A DNA stretch of 64,000 bases. Origin: Halictus rubicundus. Its lineage: Eukaryota > Arthropoda > Insecta > Hymenoptera > Halictidae. The stretch is from NCBI RefSeq assembly GCF_050948215.1, contig NW_027488779.1, forward strand, positions 1 through 64,000, written 5' to 3'. Of the stretch, positions 1 to 13,077 are shown in pieces; within the stretch, counting starts at the first letter, position 1, and every line of letters starts with the position of its first letter. A model generated the notes under the pieces. That model worked only from the letters and a program-made list of their open reading frames with translations, was not told the origin of the DNA and made no database searches. Both the position numbers and the translations under genes were made by a program.

Positions 1-124
1 TCCTAACCTATCCTCTATCCTATCCTATCCTCTATCCTATCCTATCCTCTATCCTATCCTATCCTCTATCCTATCCTATCCTCTATCCTATCCTATCCTC
101 TATCCTATCCTATCCTCTATCCTA

Positions 125-1100
125 TGCTATCCTCTATCCTATCCTATTTTCTATCCTATCCTATCCTCTATCCTATCCTATCCTATCCTATCCTCTATCC
201 TATCCTATCCCCTATCCTATCCTCTATCCTATCCCCTATCCTATCCTCTATCCTATCCTATCATCTATCCTCTATCCTATAATATCTTCTATCCTATCCT
301 ATCCTCTATCCTATCCTGTCCTCTATACTATCCTATCCTCTATCCTAACCTATCTTCTATCTTATCCTATCCTCTATCCTATCCTATCCAGTATCCTATC
401 CTATCCTATCCTCTATCCTATACTGTCGTCTATCCTATCCTCTATCCTATCCTATCCTCTATCCTATCCTATCCTCCATCCTATCCTATCCTCAATCCAA
501 TCCTTTCCTGTATCCTATCCAATCCTGTATCCTATCCTGTCCTCTATACTATCCTATCCTCTATCCTAACCTATCCTCTATCCTATCCTATCCTCTATCC
601 TATCCTATCCTCTATCCTATCCTATCCTCTATCCTATCCTATCCTCTATCCTATCCTATCCTCTATCCTATCCTATCCTCTATCCTATGCTATCCTCTAT
701 CCTATCCTATTTTCTATCCTATCCTATCCTCTATCCTATCCTATCCTATCCTCTATCCTATCCCCTATCCTATCCTCTATCCTATCCTATCATCTATCCT
801 CTATCCTATAATATCTTCTATCCTATGCTATCCTCTATCCTATCCTGTCCTCTATACTATCCTATCCTCTATCCTAACCTATCTTCTATCTTATCCTATC
901 CTCTATCCTATCCTATCCAGTATCCTATCCTATCCTATCCTCTATCCTATCCTGTCCTCTATACTATCCTATCGTCTATCCTAACCTATCTTCTATCTTA
1001 TCCTATCCTCTATCCTATCCTATCCAGTATCCTATCCTATCCTATCCTCTATCCTATACTGTCGTCTATCCTATCCTCTATCCTATCCTATCCTCTATCC
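125..1100. repeat. Local tandem duplication at left edge, offset about 562 bp
   Basis: The word TATGCTATCCTC followed by CCTATTTTCTATCC occurs at about 125 and again at 687, an offset of 562 bp. I saw the TTTT form of this word only here; elsewhere it reads CCTATCTTCT. Both copies continue with CCCCTATCC words and TATAATATCTTC (near 278 and 807), with small internal length differences. The segment resembles the Z type found at 9466, 30537 and 44117. It may continue beyond the left edge. Confidence 0.7.
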
Positions 1101-2250
1101 TATCCTATCCTCTATCCTATCCTATCCTCTATCCTATCCTATCATCTATCCTATCCTATCCTCTATCCTATCCTATCCTCTATCCTATCAAATCCCCTAG
1201 TCTATCCTCTGTCCTATCCTATCCTCTATCCTATCCCATCCTCTATCCTATCCTATCCTCTATCCTCTATCCTCTATCCTCTATCCTCTATCCTCTATCC
1301 TCTATCCTCTATCCTCTATCCTATCCTATCCTCTGTCCTATCCTATCCTCTATCCTATCCTATCCTCTATCCTATGCTATCCTCTATCCTATCCTATCCT
1401 CTATCCTCTATCCTATCCTATCCTCTATCCTATCCTATCCTCTATCCTCTATCCTCTATCCTATCCTATCCTCTATCCTATCCTATCGTCTATCCTAACC
1501 TATCCTCTATCCTATCCTATCCTCTATCCTATCCTATCCTCTATCCTATCCTATCCTCAATCCTATCCTTTCCTGTATCCTATCCAATCCTGTATCCTAT
1601 CCTGTCCTCTAGCCTATCCTATCCTCTATCCTATCCTATGCTCTATCCTATCTTATCGTCTATCCTATCCTCTATCCTATCCTATTCCTCTATCCTATCC
1701 TATCCTCTATCCTATCCTATCCTATATCCTATCCTATCCTCTATCCTATCCTATCCTCCATCCTATCCTATCCTCTATCCTCTATCCTATCCTATCCTAT
1801 CCTCTATCCTCTATCCTCTAACCTCTATCCTATCCTATCCTCTATCCTATCCTTTCCTCTATCCTATCCTCTATCCTATCCTATCCCCTATCCTATCCCA
1901 TCCTCTATCCTATCCTATCCTCTATCCTATCCTATCCTCTATCCTATCCTATCCTCTATCCTATCCTATCCTCTATCCTATCCTATCCTCTATCCTATCC
2001 TATCCTGTATCCTATCCTATCCTCTATCCTATCCTATCCTCTATCCTATCCTATCCTCTATCCTATCCTATCCTCTATCCTATCCTATCCTCTATCCTAT
2101 CCTATCCTCTATCCTATCCTATCATCTATCCTCTATCCTATCCTATCAAATCCCCTATCCTATCCTCTATCCTACCCTATCCTCTGTCCTATCCTATCCT
2201 CTATCCTATCCTATCCTCTATCCTATCCTATCCTCTATCCTATCCTATCC
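1070..2250. repeat. W-type segment, left copy
   Basis: This stretch carries the W-start landmarks in the same order as 12.88-13.9 kb: the AAATCCCC word with AGTC tail (1199 against 12964), a pure CCTCTAT run (1257 against 13022), and the TTTCCTGTATCC block (1558 against 13304). The offset is 11,765 bp up to the run and 11,758 after it, because this copy has nine 7-mers where the other has eight. Alignment becomes uncertain beyond about 2.2 kb. Confidence 0.7.
1257..1319. repeat. Pure CCTCTAT run, 9 copies
   Basis: Nine uninterrupted 7-mers, the longest pure 7-mer run that I counted. It lies 58 bp after the AAATCCCC-AGTC landmark, as in other W starts. Confidence 0.9.
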
Positions 2251-3340
2251 TCTGTCCTATCCTATCGTCTATCCTATCCTCTATCCTATCCTATCCTCTA
2301 TGCTATCCTATCCTATCCTCTATCCTATCCTATCCTCTATCCTATCCTCTATCCTATCCTACCCTCCATCCTATCCTATCCTCAATCCTATCCTTTCCTG
2401 TATCCTATCCAATCCTGTATCCTATCCTGTCCTCTATCCTATCCTATCCTCTATCCTATCCAATGCTCTATCCTATCCTATCGTCTATCCTATCCTCTAT
2501 CCTATCCTATTCCTCTATCCTATCCTATCCTCTATCCTATCCTATCCTATATCCTATCCTATCCTCTATCCTATCCTATCCTCTATCATATACTATCCTC
2601 TATCCTATCCTATCCTCTATCCTATCCTATCCTCTATCCTATCCTATCCTCTATCCTATCCTATCCTCTATCCTATCAAATCCCCTATCCTATCCTCTAT
2701 CCTATCCTATCCTCTATCCTATCCTATCCTATCCTCAATCCTATCCTTTCCTGTATCCTATCCAATCCTGTATCCTATCCTGTCCTCTATACTATCCTAT
2801 CCTCTATCCTATCCTATCCTCTATTCTATCTTATCCTCTATCCTATCATATGATCTATCCTATCCTATCGTCTATCCTATCCTCTATCCTATCCTATTCC
2901 TCTATCCTATCCTATCCTCTATCCTATCCTATCCTCTATCGTATCCTATCCTCTATCCTATCCTATCGTCTATCCTATCAAATCCCCTACCCTATCCTCT
3001 GTCCTATCCTATCCTATTCCTCTATCCTATCCTATCCTCTATCCTATCCTATCCTCTATCCTATCCTATCCTCTATCCTATCCTATCCTCTATCCTATCA
3101 AATCCCCTACCCTATCCTCTGTCCTATCCTATCCTCTATCCTCTATCCTATCCTATCCTCTATCCTATCCTATCCTCTATCCTATCCTATCCTCTATCTT
3201 ATCCTATCCTCTATCCTATCCTATCCTCTATCCTATCCTATCCTCTATCCTATCAAATCCCCTATCCTATCCTCTATCCTATCCTATCCTGTATCCTATC
3301 CTATCCTCTATCCTCTATCCTCTATCCTATCCTATCCTCT
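2250..3340. repeat. Mosaic of 17-bp units, segment type not assigned
   Basis: This stretch holds only block repeats, with variant blocks near 2392 and 2735 and three CCTATTCCTCTATCC words (about 2510, 2893 and 3016). It mixes words typical of Y (ATATGATC near 2846) and W (CTATTCC). I could not assign it to a single segment type by eye. No gene or inserted element is visible. Confidence 0.55.
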
Positions 3341-4630
3341 ATCCTATCCTATCCTCATTCCTATCCTATCCTCAATCCTATCCTTTCCTGTATCCTATCC
3401 AATCCTGTATCCTATCCTGTCCTCTATACTATCCTATCCTCTATCCTATCCTATCCTCTATTCTATCTTATCCTCTAACCTATCCTATGATCTATCCTAT
3501 CCTATCGTCTATGCTATCCTCTATCCTATCCTATTCCTCTATCCTATCCTATCCTCTATCCTATCCTATCCTCTATTCTATCCTATCCTCTATCCTATCC
3601 TATCCTCTATCCTATCCTATCCTCTATCCTATCAAATCCCCTATCCTATCCTCTATCCTATCCTATCATCTATCCTCAATCCTATCCAATCCTCTATCCT
3701 ATCCTATCCTCTATCCTATCAAATCCCCTATCCTATCCTCTGTCCTATCCTATCCTCTATCCTATCCTATCCTCTATCCTATCGTATCCTCTATCCTATC
3801 CTATCGTCTATCCTATCCTCTATCCTATCCTATCCTCTATCCTATCCTATCCTCTATCCTATCCTATCTTCTATCCTATCCTATCCTCTATCCTATCAAA
3901 TCCCCTACCCTATCCTCTGTCCTATCCTATCCTCTATCCTATCCTCTATCCTATCCTCTATCTTCTATAATATCCTATCCTCTATCCTATCCTATCCCCT
4001 ATCCTATCCTCTATAATATCCTATCATCTATCCTCTATCCTATCCTATCTTCTATCCTATCCTATCATCTATCCTATCAAATCCCCTATCCTATCCTCTA
4101 TCCTATCCTATCATCTATCCTCTATCCTATCCAATCCTCTATCCTATCCTATCCTCTATCCTATCAAATCCCCTGTCCTATCCTCTGTCCTATCCTATCC
4201 TCTATTCTATCCTATCCTCTATCCTATCCTATCCTCTATCCTATCCTATCCTCATTCCTATCCTATCCTCAATCCTATCCTTTCCTGTATCCTATCCAAT
4301 CCTGTATCCTATCCTGTCCTCTATACTATCCTATCCTCTATCCTATCCTATCCTCTATTCTATCTTATCCTCTAACCTATCCTATGATCTATCCTATCCT
4401 ATCGTCTATGCTATCCTCTATCCTATCCTATTCCTCTATCCTATCCTATCCTCTATCCTATCCTATCCTCTATTCTATCCTATCCTCTATCCTATCCTAT
4501 CCTCTATCCTATCCTATCCTCTATCCTATCAAATCCCCTATCCTATCCTCTACCCTATCCTATCATCTATCCTCAATCCTATCCAATCCTCTATCCTATC
4601 CTATCCTCTATCCTATCAAATCCCCTACCC
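3340..4630. repeat. 897-bp tandem duplication
   Basis: The rare word CTCATTC occurs at 3354 and 4251, and the TATGATC word at 3487 and 4384; both pairs are 897 bp apart. The match runs from about 3,340 to 3,730 against about 4,237 to 4,627. Small differences exist, such as CCTACCC against CCTATCC near 4550. The second copy runs directly into segment X1. Confidence 0.75.
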
Positions 4631-6835
4631 TATCCTCTGTCCTATCCTATCCTCTATCCTATCCTCTATCCTCTATCCTATCCTATCCTCTATACTATCC
4701 TATCGTCTATCCTATCCTCTATCCTATCCTATCCTCAATCCTATCCTTTCCTGTATCCTATCCAATCCTGTATCCTATCCTGTCCTCTATTCTATCCTAC
4801 GTTCTATCCTATCCTATCCTCTATCCTATCCTATTCTCTATCCTATCCTATGCTCTATCCTATCCTATCGTCTATCCTATCTTCTATCCTATCCTATCAA
4901 ATCCCCTATCCTATCCTCTGTCCTATCCTATCCTCTATCCTTTCCTATCCTCTATCCTATCCTCTATCCTATCCTATCCTCTATCCTATCCTTTCCTCTA
5001 TCCTATCCTATCTTCTATCCTATCCTATCCTCTATCCTATCAAATCCCCTACCCTATCCTCTGTCCTATCCTATCCTCTATCCTATCCTATCATCTATCC
5101 TCTATCCTATCCTATCCTCTATCCTATCTTATCCTCTATCCTATCCTATCCTCTATCCTATCCTATCTTCTATAATATCCTATCCTCTATCCTATCCTAT
5201 CCCCTATCCTATCCTCTATCCTATCCTATCATCTATCCTCTATCCTATCCTATCTTCTATCCTATCCTATCATCTATCCTATCAAATCCCCTATCCTATC
5301 CTCTATCCTATCCTATCATCTATCCTCTATCCTATCCAATCCTCTATCCTATCCTATCCTCTATCCTATCAAATCCCCTGTCCTATCCTCTGTCCTATCC
5401 TATCCTCTATCCTATCCTATCCTCTATCCAATCCTATCCTCTTTCCTATCCTATCCTCTATCCTATCCTATCCTCTATCCTATCCTATCTTCTATCCTAT
5501 CCTATCCTCTATCCTATCAAATCCCCTACCCTATCCTCTGTCCTATCCTATCCTCTATCCTATCCTATCCTCTATCCTATCCTATCCTCTATCCTATCCT
5601 ATCCTCTATCATATCCTATCCTCTATCCTATCCTATCCTCTATCCTATCCTATCCTCTATCCTCTATCCTATACTATCCTCTATCCTATCCTATCCTCTA
5701 TCCTATCCTATCGTCTATCCTATCCTCTATCCTATCCTATCCTCTATCCTATCCTATCCTATCCTCAATCCTATCCTTTCCTGTATCCTATCCAATCCTG
5801 TATCCTATCCTGTCCTCTATACTATCCTATCCTCTATCCTATCCTATCCTCTATTCTATCTTATCCTCTATCCTATCCTATGATCTATCCTATCCTATCG
5901 TCTATCCTATCCTCTATCCTATCCTATCCTCTATCCTATCCTATCCTCTATCCTATCCTATCCTCTATCCTATCAAATCCCCTACCCTATCCTCTGTCCT
6001 ATCCTATCCTCTATCCTCTATCCTATCCTATCCTCTATCCTATCCTATCCTCTATCCTATCCTATCCTCTATCTTATCCTATCCTCTATCCTATCCTATC
6101 CTCTATCCTATCCTATCCTCTATCCTATCAAATCCCCTATCCTATCCTCTATCCTATCTTATCCTCTATCCTATCCTATCCTCTATCCTCTATCCTATAC
6201 TATCCTCTATCCCATCCTATCCTCTATCCTATCCTATCGTCTATCCTATCCTATCCTCTATCCTATCCTATCCTCTATCCTATCCTATCCTCTATCCTAT
6301 CCTATCCTCTATCCTATCCTATCCTCTATCCTATCCTATCCTCTATCCTATCCTATCCTCTATCCTATCCTATCCTCTATCCTCTATCCTAACCTATCCT
6401 CTATCCTATCCTATCCTCTATCCTATCCTATCCTCTATCCTATCCTATCCTCTATCCTATCCTATCCTCTATCCTATCCTATCCTATCCTCTATCCTATC
6501 CTATCCTCTATCCTATCCTATCCTCTATCCTATCAAATCCCCTACCCTATCCTCTATCCTATCCTATCCTGTATCCTATCCTATCCTATCCTCTATCCTA
6601 TCCTGTCGTCTATCCTATCCTCTATCCTCTATCCTATCCTCTATCCTATCCTATCCTCCATCCTATCCTATCCTCAATCCTATCCTTTCCTGTATCCTAT
6701 CCAATCCTGTATCCTATCCTGTCCTCTATACTATCCTATCCTCTATCCTAACCTATCCTCTATCCTATCCTATCCTCTATCCTATCCTATCCTCTATCCT
6801 ATCCTATCCTCTATCCTATCCTATCCTCTATCCTA
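4575..6835. repeat. Segment X, copy 1
   Basis: X is defined by the TACGTTCTATCC word (near 4799), then CCTATTCTCTATCC, TATGCTCTATCC (ATG at 4850), CCTTTCC pairs, TATAATATCC (near 5168) and CTCTTTCC. From 4850 to about 6750 the translation in the open frame matches 24045-25946 residue for residue by eye (offset 19,195). The region also matches 18,234 onward (offset 13,384). Its left boundary, where it departs from X2, is near 4,575. Confidence 0.75.
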
Positions 6836-6839
6836 TCCA

Positions 6840-9460
6840 ATCCTGTATCCTATCCTGTCCTCTATACTATCCTATCCTCTATCCTATCCTATCCTCTATT
6901 CTATCTTATCCTCTAACCTATCCTATGATCTATCCTATCCTATCGTCTATGCTATCCTCTATCCTATCCTATTCCTCTATCCTATCCTATCCTCTATCCT
7001 ATCCTATCCTCTATTCTATCCTATCCTCTATCCTATCCTATCCTCTATCCTATCCTATCCTCTATCCTATCAAATCCCCTATCCTATCCTCTATCCTATC
7101 CTATCATCTATCCCCAATCCTATCCAATCCTCTATCCTATCCTATCCTCTATCCTATCAAATCCCATATCCTATCCTCTGTCCTATCCTATCCTCTATCC
7201 TATCCTATCCTCTATCCTATCGTATCCTCTATCCTATCCTATCGTCTATCCTATCCTCTATCCTATCCTATCCTCTATCCTATCCTATCCTCTATCCTAT
7301 CCTATCTTCTATCCTATCCTATCCTCTATCCTATCAAATCCCCTACCCTATCCTCTGTCCTATCCTATCCTCTATCCTATCCTCTATCCTATCCTCTATC
7401 CTATCCTCTATCCTCTATCCTATCCTATCCTCTATACTATCCTATCGTCTATCCTATCCTCTATCCTATCCTATCCTCAATCCTATCCTTTCCTGTATCC
7501 TATGCAATCCTGTATCCTATCCTGTCCTCTATTCTATCCTACGTTCTATCCTATCCTATCCTCTATCCTATCCTATTCTCTACCCTATCCTATGCTCTAT
7601 CCTATCCTATCGTCTATCCTATCTTCTATCCTATCCTATCAAATCCCCTATCCTATCCTCTGTCCTATCCTATCCTCTATCCTTTCCTATCCTCTATCCT
7701 ATCCTCTATCCTATCCTATCCTCTATCCTATCAAATCCCCTACCCTATCCTCTGTCCTATCCTATCCTCTATCCTATCCTATCATCTATCCTCTATCCTA
7801 TCCTATCCTCTACCCTATCTTATCCTCTATCCTATCCTATCCTCTATCCTATCCTATCTTCTATAATATCCTATCCTCTATCCTATCCTATCCCCTATCC
7901 TATCCTCTATCCTATCCTATCATCTATCCTCTATCCTATCCAATCCTCTATCCTATCCTATCCTCTATCCTATCAAATCCCCTGTCCTATCCTCTGTCCT
8001 ATCCTATCCTCTATCCTATCCTATCCTCTATCCAATCCTATCCTCTTTCCTATCCTATCCTCTATCCTATCCTATCCTCTATCCTATCCTATCTTCTATC
8101 CTATCCTATCCTCTATCCTATCAAATCCCCTACCCTATCCTCTGTCCTATCCTATCCTCTATCCTATCCTATCCTCTATCCTATCCTATCCTCTATCCTA
8201 TCCTATCCTCTATCCTATCCTATCCTCTATCCTATCCTATCCTCTATCCTATCCTATCCTCTATCCTATCCTATCCTCTATCCTATCCTATCCTCTATCC
8301 TATCCTATCCTCTATCCTCTATCCTATACTATCCTCTATCCTATCCTATCCTCTATCCTATCCTATCGTCTGTCCTATCCTCTATCCTATCCTATCCTCT
8401 ATCCTATCCTATCCTATCCTCAATCCTATCCTTTCCTGTATCCTATCCAATCCTGTATCCTATCCTGTCCCCTATACTATCCTATCCTCTATCCTATCCT
8501 ATCCTCTATTCTATCTTATCCTCTATCCTATCCTATGATCTATCCTATCCTATCGTCTATCCTATCCTCTATCCTATCCTATCCTCTATCCTATCCTATC
8601 CTCTATCCTATCCTATCCTCTATCCTATCCTATCCTCTATCCTATCAAATCCCCTACCCTATCCTCTGTCCTATCCTATCCTCTATCCTCTATCCTATCC
8701 TATCCTCTATCCTATCCTATCCTCTATCCTATCCTATCCTCTATCTTATCCTATCCTCTATCCTATCCTATCCTCTATCCTATCCTATCCTCTATCCTAT
8801 CAAATCCCCTATCCTATCCTCTATCCTATCTTATCCTCTATCCTATCCTATCCTCTATCCTCTATCCTATACTATCCTCTATCCCATCCTATCCTCTATC
8901 CTATCCTATCGTCTGTCCTATCCTATCCTCTATCCTATCCTATCCTCTATCCTATCCTATCCTCTATCCTATCCTATCCTCTATCCTATCCTATCCTCTC
9001 TCCTATCCTATCCTCTATCCTATCCTATCCTCTATCCTCTATCCTAACCTATCCTCTATCCTATCCTATCCTCTATCCTATCCTATCCTCTATCCTATCA
9101 AATCCCCTATCCTATCCTCTATCCTATCCTATCCTGTATCCTATCCTATTGTATCCTCTATCCTATCCTGTCGTCTATCCTATCCTCTATCCTATCCTAT
9201 CCTCTATCCTATCCTATCCTCCATCCTATCCTATCCTCAATCCTATCCTTTCCTGTATCCTATCCAATCCTGTATCCTATCCTGTCCTCTATACTATCCT
9301 ATCCTCTATCCTAACCTATCCTCTATCCTATCCTATCCTCTATCCTATCCTATCCTCTATCCTATCCTATCCTCTATCCTATCCTATCCTCTATCCTATC
9401 CTATCCTCTATCCTATCCTATCCTCTATCCTATCCTATCCTCTATCCTATCCTATCCTCT
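6840..9460. repeat. Segment Y, copy 1 (with 51-bp deletion)
   Basis: Y begins with CTATTCTATCTTATCC, then CTAACC and TATGATC (ATG at 6925), and later TATGCAATCC (ATG at 7502) and TACGTTC (7540). It corresponds to 28,112 onward (offset 21,187) and 26,319 onward (offset 19,394). Compared with those copies it lacks 51 bp near 7,720, exactly three 17-bp units including a CCTTTCC pair. Later landmarks include TATGATC at 8535, matching 29,555 (offset 21,020). Confidence 0.75.
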
Positions 9461-10014
9461 ATCCTATGCTATCCTCTATCCTATCCTATCTTCTATCCTA
9501 TCCTATCCTCTATCCTATCCTATCCTATCCTCTATCCTATCCTATCCCCTATCCTATCCTCTATCCTATCCCCTATCCTATCCTCTATCCTATCCTATCA
9601 TCTATCCTCTATCCTATAATATCTTCTATCCTATCCTATCCTCTATCCTATCCTGTCCTCTATACTATCCTATCCTCTATCCTAACCTATCTTCTATCTT
9701 ATCCTATCCTCTATCCTATCCTATCCTGTATCCTATCCTATCCTATCCTCTATCCTATCCTGTCGTCTATCCTATCCTCTATCCTATCCTATCCTCTATC
9801 CTATCCTATCCTCCATCCTATCCTATCCTCAATCCTATCCTTTCCTGTATCCTATCCAATCCTGTATCCTATCCTGTCCTCTAGCCTATCCTATCCTCTA
9901 TCCTATCCTATGCTCTATCCTATCTTATCGTCTATCCTATCCTCTATCCTATCCTATTCCACTATCCTATCCTATCCTATATCCTATCCTATCCTCTATC
10001 CTATCCTCTATCCT

Positions 10015-10805
10015 ATGCTATCCTCTATCCTATCCTATCTTCTATCCTATCCTATCCTCTATCCTATCCTATCCTATCCTCTATCCTATCCTATCCCCTA
10101 TCCTATCCTCTATCCTATCCCCTATCCTATCCTCTATCCTATCCTATCATCTATCCTCTATCCTATAATATCTTCTATCCTATCCTATCCTCTATCCTAT
10201 CCTGTCCTCTATACTATCCTATCCTCTATCCTAACCTATCTTCTATCTTATCCTATCCTCTATCCTATCCTATCCTGTATCCTATCCTATCCTATCCTCT
10301 ATCCTATCCTGTCGTCTATCCTATCCTCTACCCTATCCTATCCTCTATCCTATCCTATCCTCCATCCTATCCTATCCTCAATCCTATCCTTTCCTGTATC
10401 CTATCCAATCCTGTATCCTATCCTGTCCTCTATACTATCCTATCCTCTATCCTAACCTATCCTCTATCCTATCCTATCCTCTATCCTATCCTATCCTCTA
10501 TCCTATCCTATCCTCTATCCTATCCTATCCTCTATCCTATCCTATCCTCTATCCTATCCTATCCTCTATCCTATCCTATCCTCTATCCTATCCTATCCTC
10601 TATCCTATACTATCCTCTATCCTATCCTATCCTCTATCCTATCCTATCCTCTATCCTATCCTATCCTCTATCCTATCCTATCCTCTATCCTATCCAATCC
10701 TCTATCCTATCCTATCGTCTATCCTATCCTCTATCCTATCCTATCCTCTATCCTATCCTATCCTCTATCCTATCCTATCCTCTATCCTATCCTATCCTCT
10801 ATCCT
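10015..10805. repeat. 791-bp Z subunit (copy 1)
   Basis: This is one of five intervals of exactly 791 bp between successive TATGCTATCC words that carry the CTTCT follow-on. An internal CCAATCC landmark lies 679 bp from the start, at the same place as in the subunit at 11856. Confidence 0.75.
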
Positions 10806-11180
10806 ATGCTATCCTCTATCCTATCCTATCTTCTATCCTATCCTATCCTCTATCCTATCCTATCCTATCCTCTATCCTATCCTATCCCCTATCCTATCCT
10901 CTATCCTATCCCCTATCCTATCCTCTATCCTATCCTATCATCTATCCTCTATCCTATAATATCTTCTATCCTATCCTATCCTCTATCCTATCTAATCCCC
11001 TATACTATCCTCTATCCTATCCTATCATCTAATCTCTATCCTATCCAATCCTCTATCCTATCCTATCCTCTATCCTATCCTATCTTCTATCCTATCCTAT
11101 CCTCTATCCTATCAAATCCCCTAGTCTATCCTCTGTCCTATCCTATCTTCTATCCTATCCTATCCTCTATCCTATCCTAT

Positions 11181-11236
11181 CCTCTATCCTCTATCCTCTA
11201 TCCTCTATCCTCTATCCTCTATCCTCTATCCTCTAT
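11181..11236. repeat. Pure CCTCTAT run, 8 copies
   Basis: Eight 7-mers within the 1,050-bp Z interval. The equivalent run at 32581 has six. Confidence 0.9.
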
Positions 11237-11855
11237 CCTATCCTATCCTCTGTCCTATCCTATCCTCTATCCTATCCTATCCTCTATCCTATGCTATCCT
11301 CTATCCTATCCTATCCTCTATCCTCTATCCTATCCTATCCTCTATCCTCTATCCTCTATCCTATCCTATCCTCTATCCTATCCTATCGTCTATCCTAACC
11401 TATCCTCTATCCTATCCTATCCTCTATCCTATCCTATCCTCTATCCTATCCTATCCTCAATCCTATCCTTTCCTGTATCCTATCCAATCCTGTATCCTAT
11501 CCTGTCCTCTAGCCTATCCTATCCTCTATCCTATCCTATGCTCTATCCTATCTTATCGTCTATCCTATCCTCTATCCTATCCTATTCCTCTATCCTATCC
11601 TATCCTATATCCTATCCTATCCTCTATCCTATCCTATCCTCCATCCTATCCTATCCTCTATCCTCTATCCTATCCTATCCTATCCTCTATCCTCTATCCT
11701 CTATCCTATCCTATCCTCTATCCTATCCTTTCCTCTATCCTATCCTCTATCCTATCCTATCCTCTATCCTATCCTATCCTCTATCCTATCCTATCCTCTA
11801 TCCTATCCTATCCTCTATCCTATCCTATCCTCTATCCTATCCTATCCTCTATCCT

Positions 11856-12646
11856 ATGCTATCCTCTATCCTATCCTATCTTCTATCCTATCCTATCCTC
11901 TATCCTATCCTATCCTATCCTCTATCCTATCCTATCCCCTATCCTATCCTCTATCCTATCCCCTATCCTATCCTCTATCCTATCCTATCATCTATCCTCT
12001 ATCCTATAATATCTTCTATCCTATCCTATCCTCTATCCTATCCTGTCCTCTATACTATCCTATCCTCTATCCTAACCTATCTTCTATCTTATCCTATCCT
12101 CTATCCTATCCTATCCTGTATCCTATCCTATCCTATCCTCTATCCTATCCTGTCGTCTATCCTATCCTCTACCCTATCCTATCCTCTATCCTATCCTATC
12201 CTCCATCCTATCCTATCCTCAATCCTATCCTTTCCTGTATCCTATCCAATCCTGTATCCTATCCTGTCCTCTATACTATCCTATCCTCTATCCTAACCTA
12301 TCCTCTATCCTATCCTATCCTCTATCCTATCCTATCCTCTATCCTATCCTATCCTCTATCCTATCCTATCCTCTATCCTATCCTATCCTCTATCCTATCC
12401 TATCCTCTATCCTATCCTATCCTCTATCCTATCCTATCCTCTATCCTATACTATCCTCTATCCTATCCTATCCTCTATCCTATCCTATCCTCTATCCTAT
12501 CCTATCCTCTATCCTATCCTATCCTCTATCCTATCCAATCCTCTATCCTATCCTATCGTCTATCCTATCCTCTATCCTATCCTATCCTCTATCCTATCCT
12601 ATCCTCTATCCTATCCTATCCTCTATCCTATCCTATCCTCTATCCT
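11856..12646. repeat. 791-bp Z subunit (copy 2)
   Basis: This interval is the same length as 10015-10805, with the CCAATCC landmark again 679 bp in (at 12535). It ends at the TATGCTATCC word that opens segment W1. Confidence 0.75.
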
Positions 12647-13021
12647 ATGCTATCCTCTATCCTATCCTATCTTCTATCCTATCCTATCCTCTATCCTATC
12701 CTATCCTATCCTCTATCCTATCCTATCCCCTATCCTATCCTCTATCCTATCCCCTATCCTATCCTCTATCCTATCCTATCATCTATCCTCTATCCTATAA
12801 TATCTTCTATCCTATCCTATCCTCTATCCTATCTAATCCCCTATACTATCCTCTATCCTATCCTATCATCTAATCTCTATCCTATCCAATCCTCTATCCT
12901 ATCCTATCCTCTATCCTATCCTATCTTCTATCCTATCCTATCCTCTATCCTATCAAATCCCCTAGTCTATCCTCTGTCCTATCCTATCCTCTATCCTATC
13001 CTATCCTCTATCCTATCCTAT

Positions 13022-13077
13022 CCTCTATCCTCTATCCTCTATCCTCTATCCTCTATCCTCTATCCTCTATCCTCTAT
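13022..13077. repeat. Pure CCTCTAT run, 8 copies
   Basis: Eight 7-mers, 58 bp after the AGTC landmark of W1. Confidence 0.9.

Larger units (their letters stand above)
9466..12646. repeat. Segment Z, copy 1
   Basis: Z consists of subunits starting at the word TATGCTATCC with CCTATCTTCT just downstream. Subunit starts (A of ATG) are at 9466, 10015, 10806, 11856 and 12647, so the intervals are 549, 791, 1,050 and 791 bp. Two CCCCTATCC words and TATAATATCTTC follow each start. A pure CCTCTAT run lies in the 1,050-bp interval (11181-11236). The last start (12647) leads into segment W. Confidence 0.75.

Noticed and set aside
1..30. CCTAACC words (near 4, 10440, 12293, 25945 and elsewhere) as interstitial telomere repeats
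   Set aside because: They are single T-to-A variants of CCTATCC inside ordinary units and never form tandem CCTAA or CCCTAA runs.
687..4016. Open frame of 1,109 codons and others at 2300, 3487 and 4850
   Set aside because: Same explanation: the 17-bp unit has no stop codon on the + strand.
5168..5180. TATAATATCC words as promoter -10 or TATA elements
   Set aside because: They recur at matching positions in many repeat copies, with no gene downstream. They are inherited variants of the unit.
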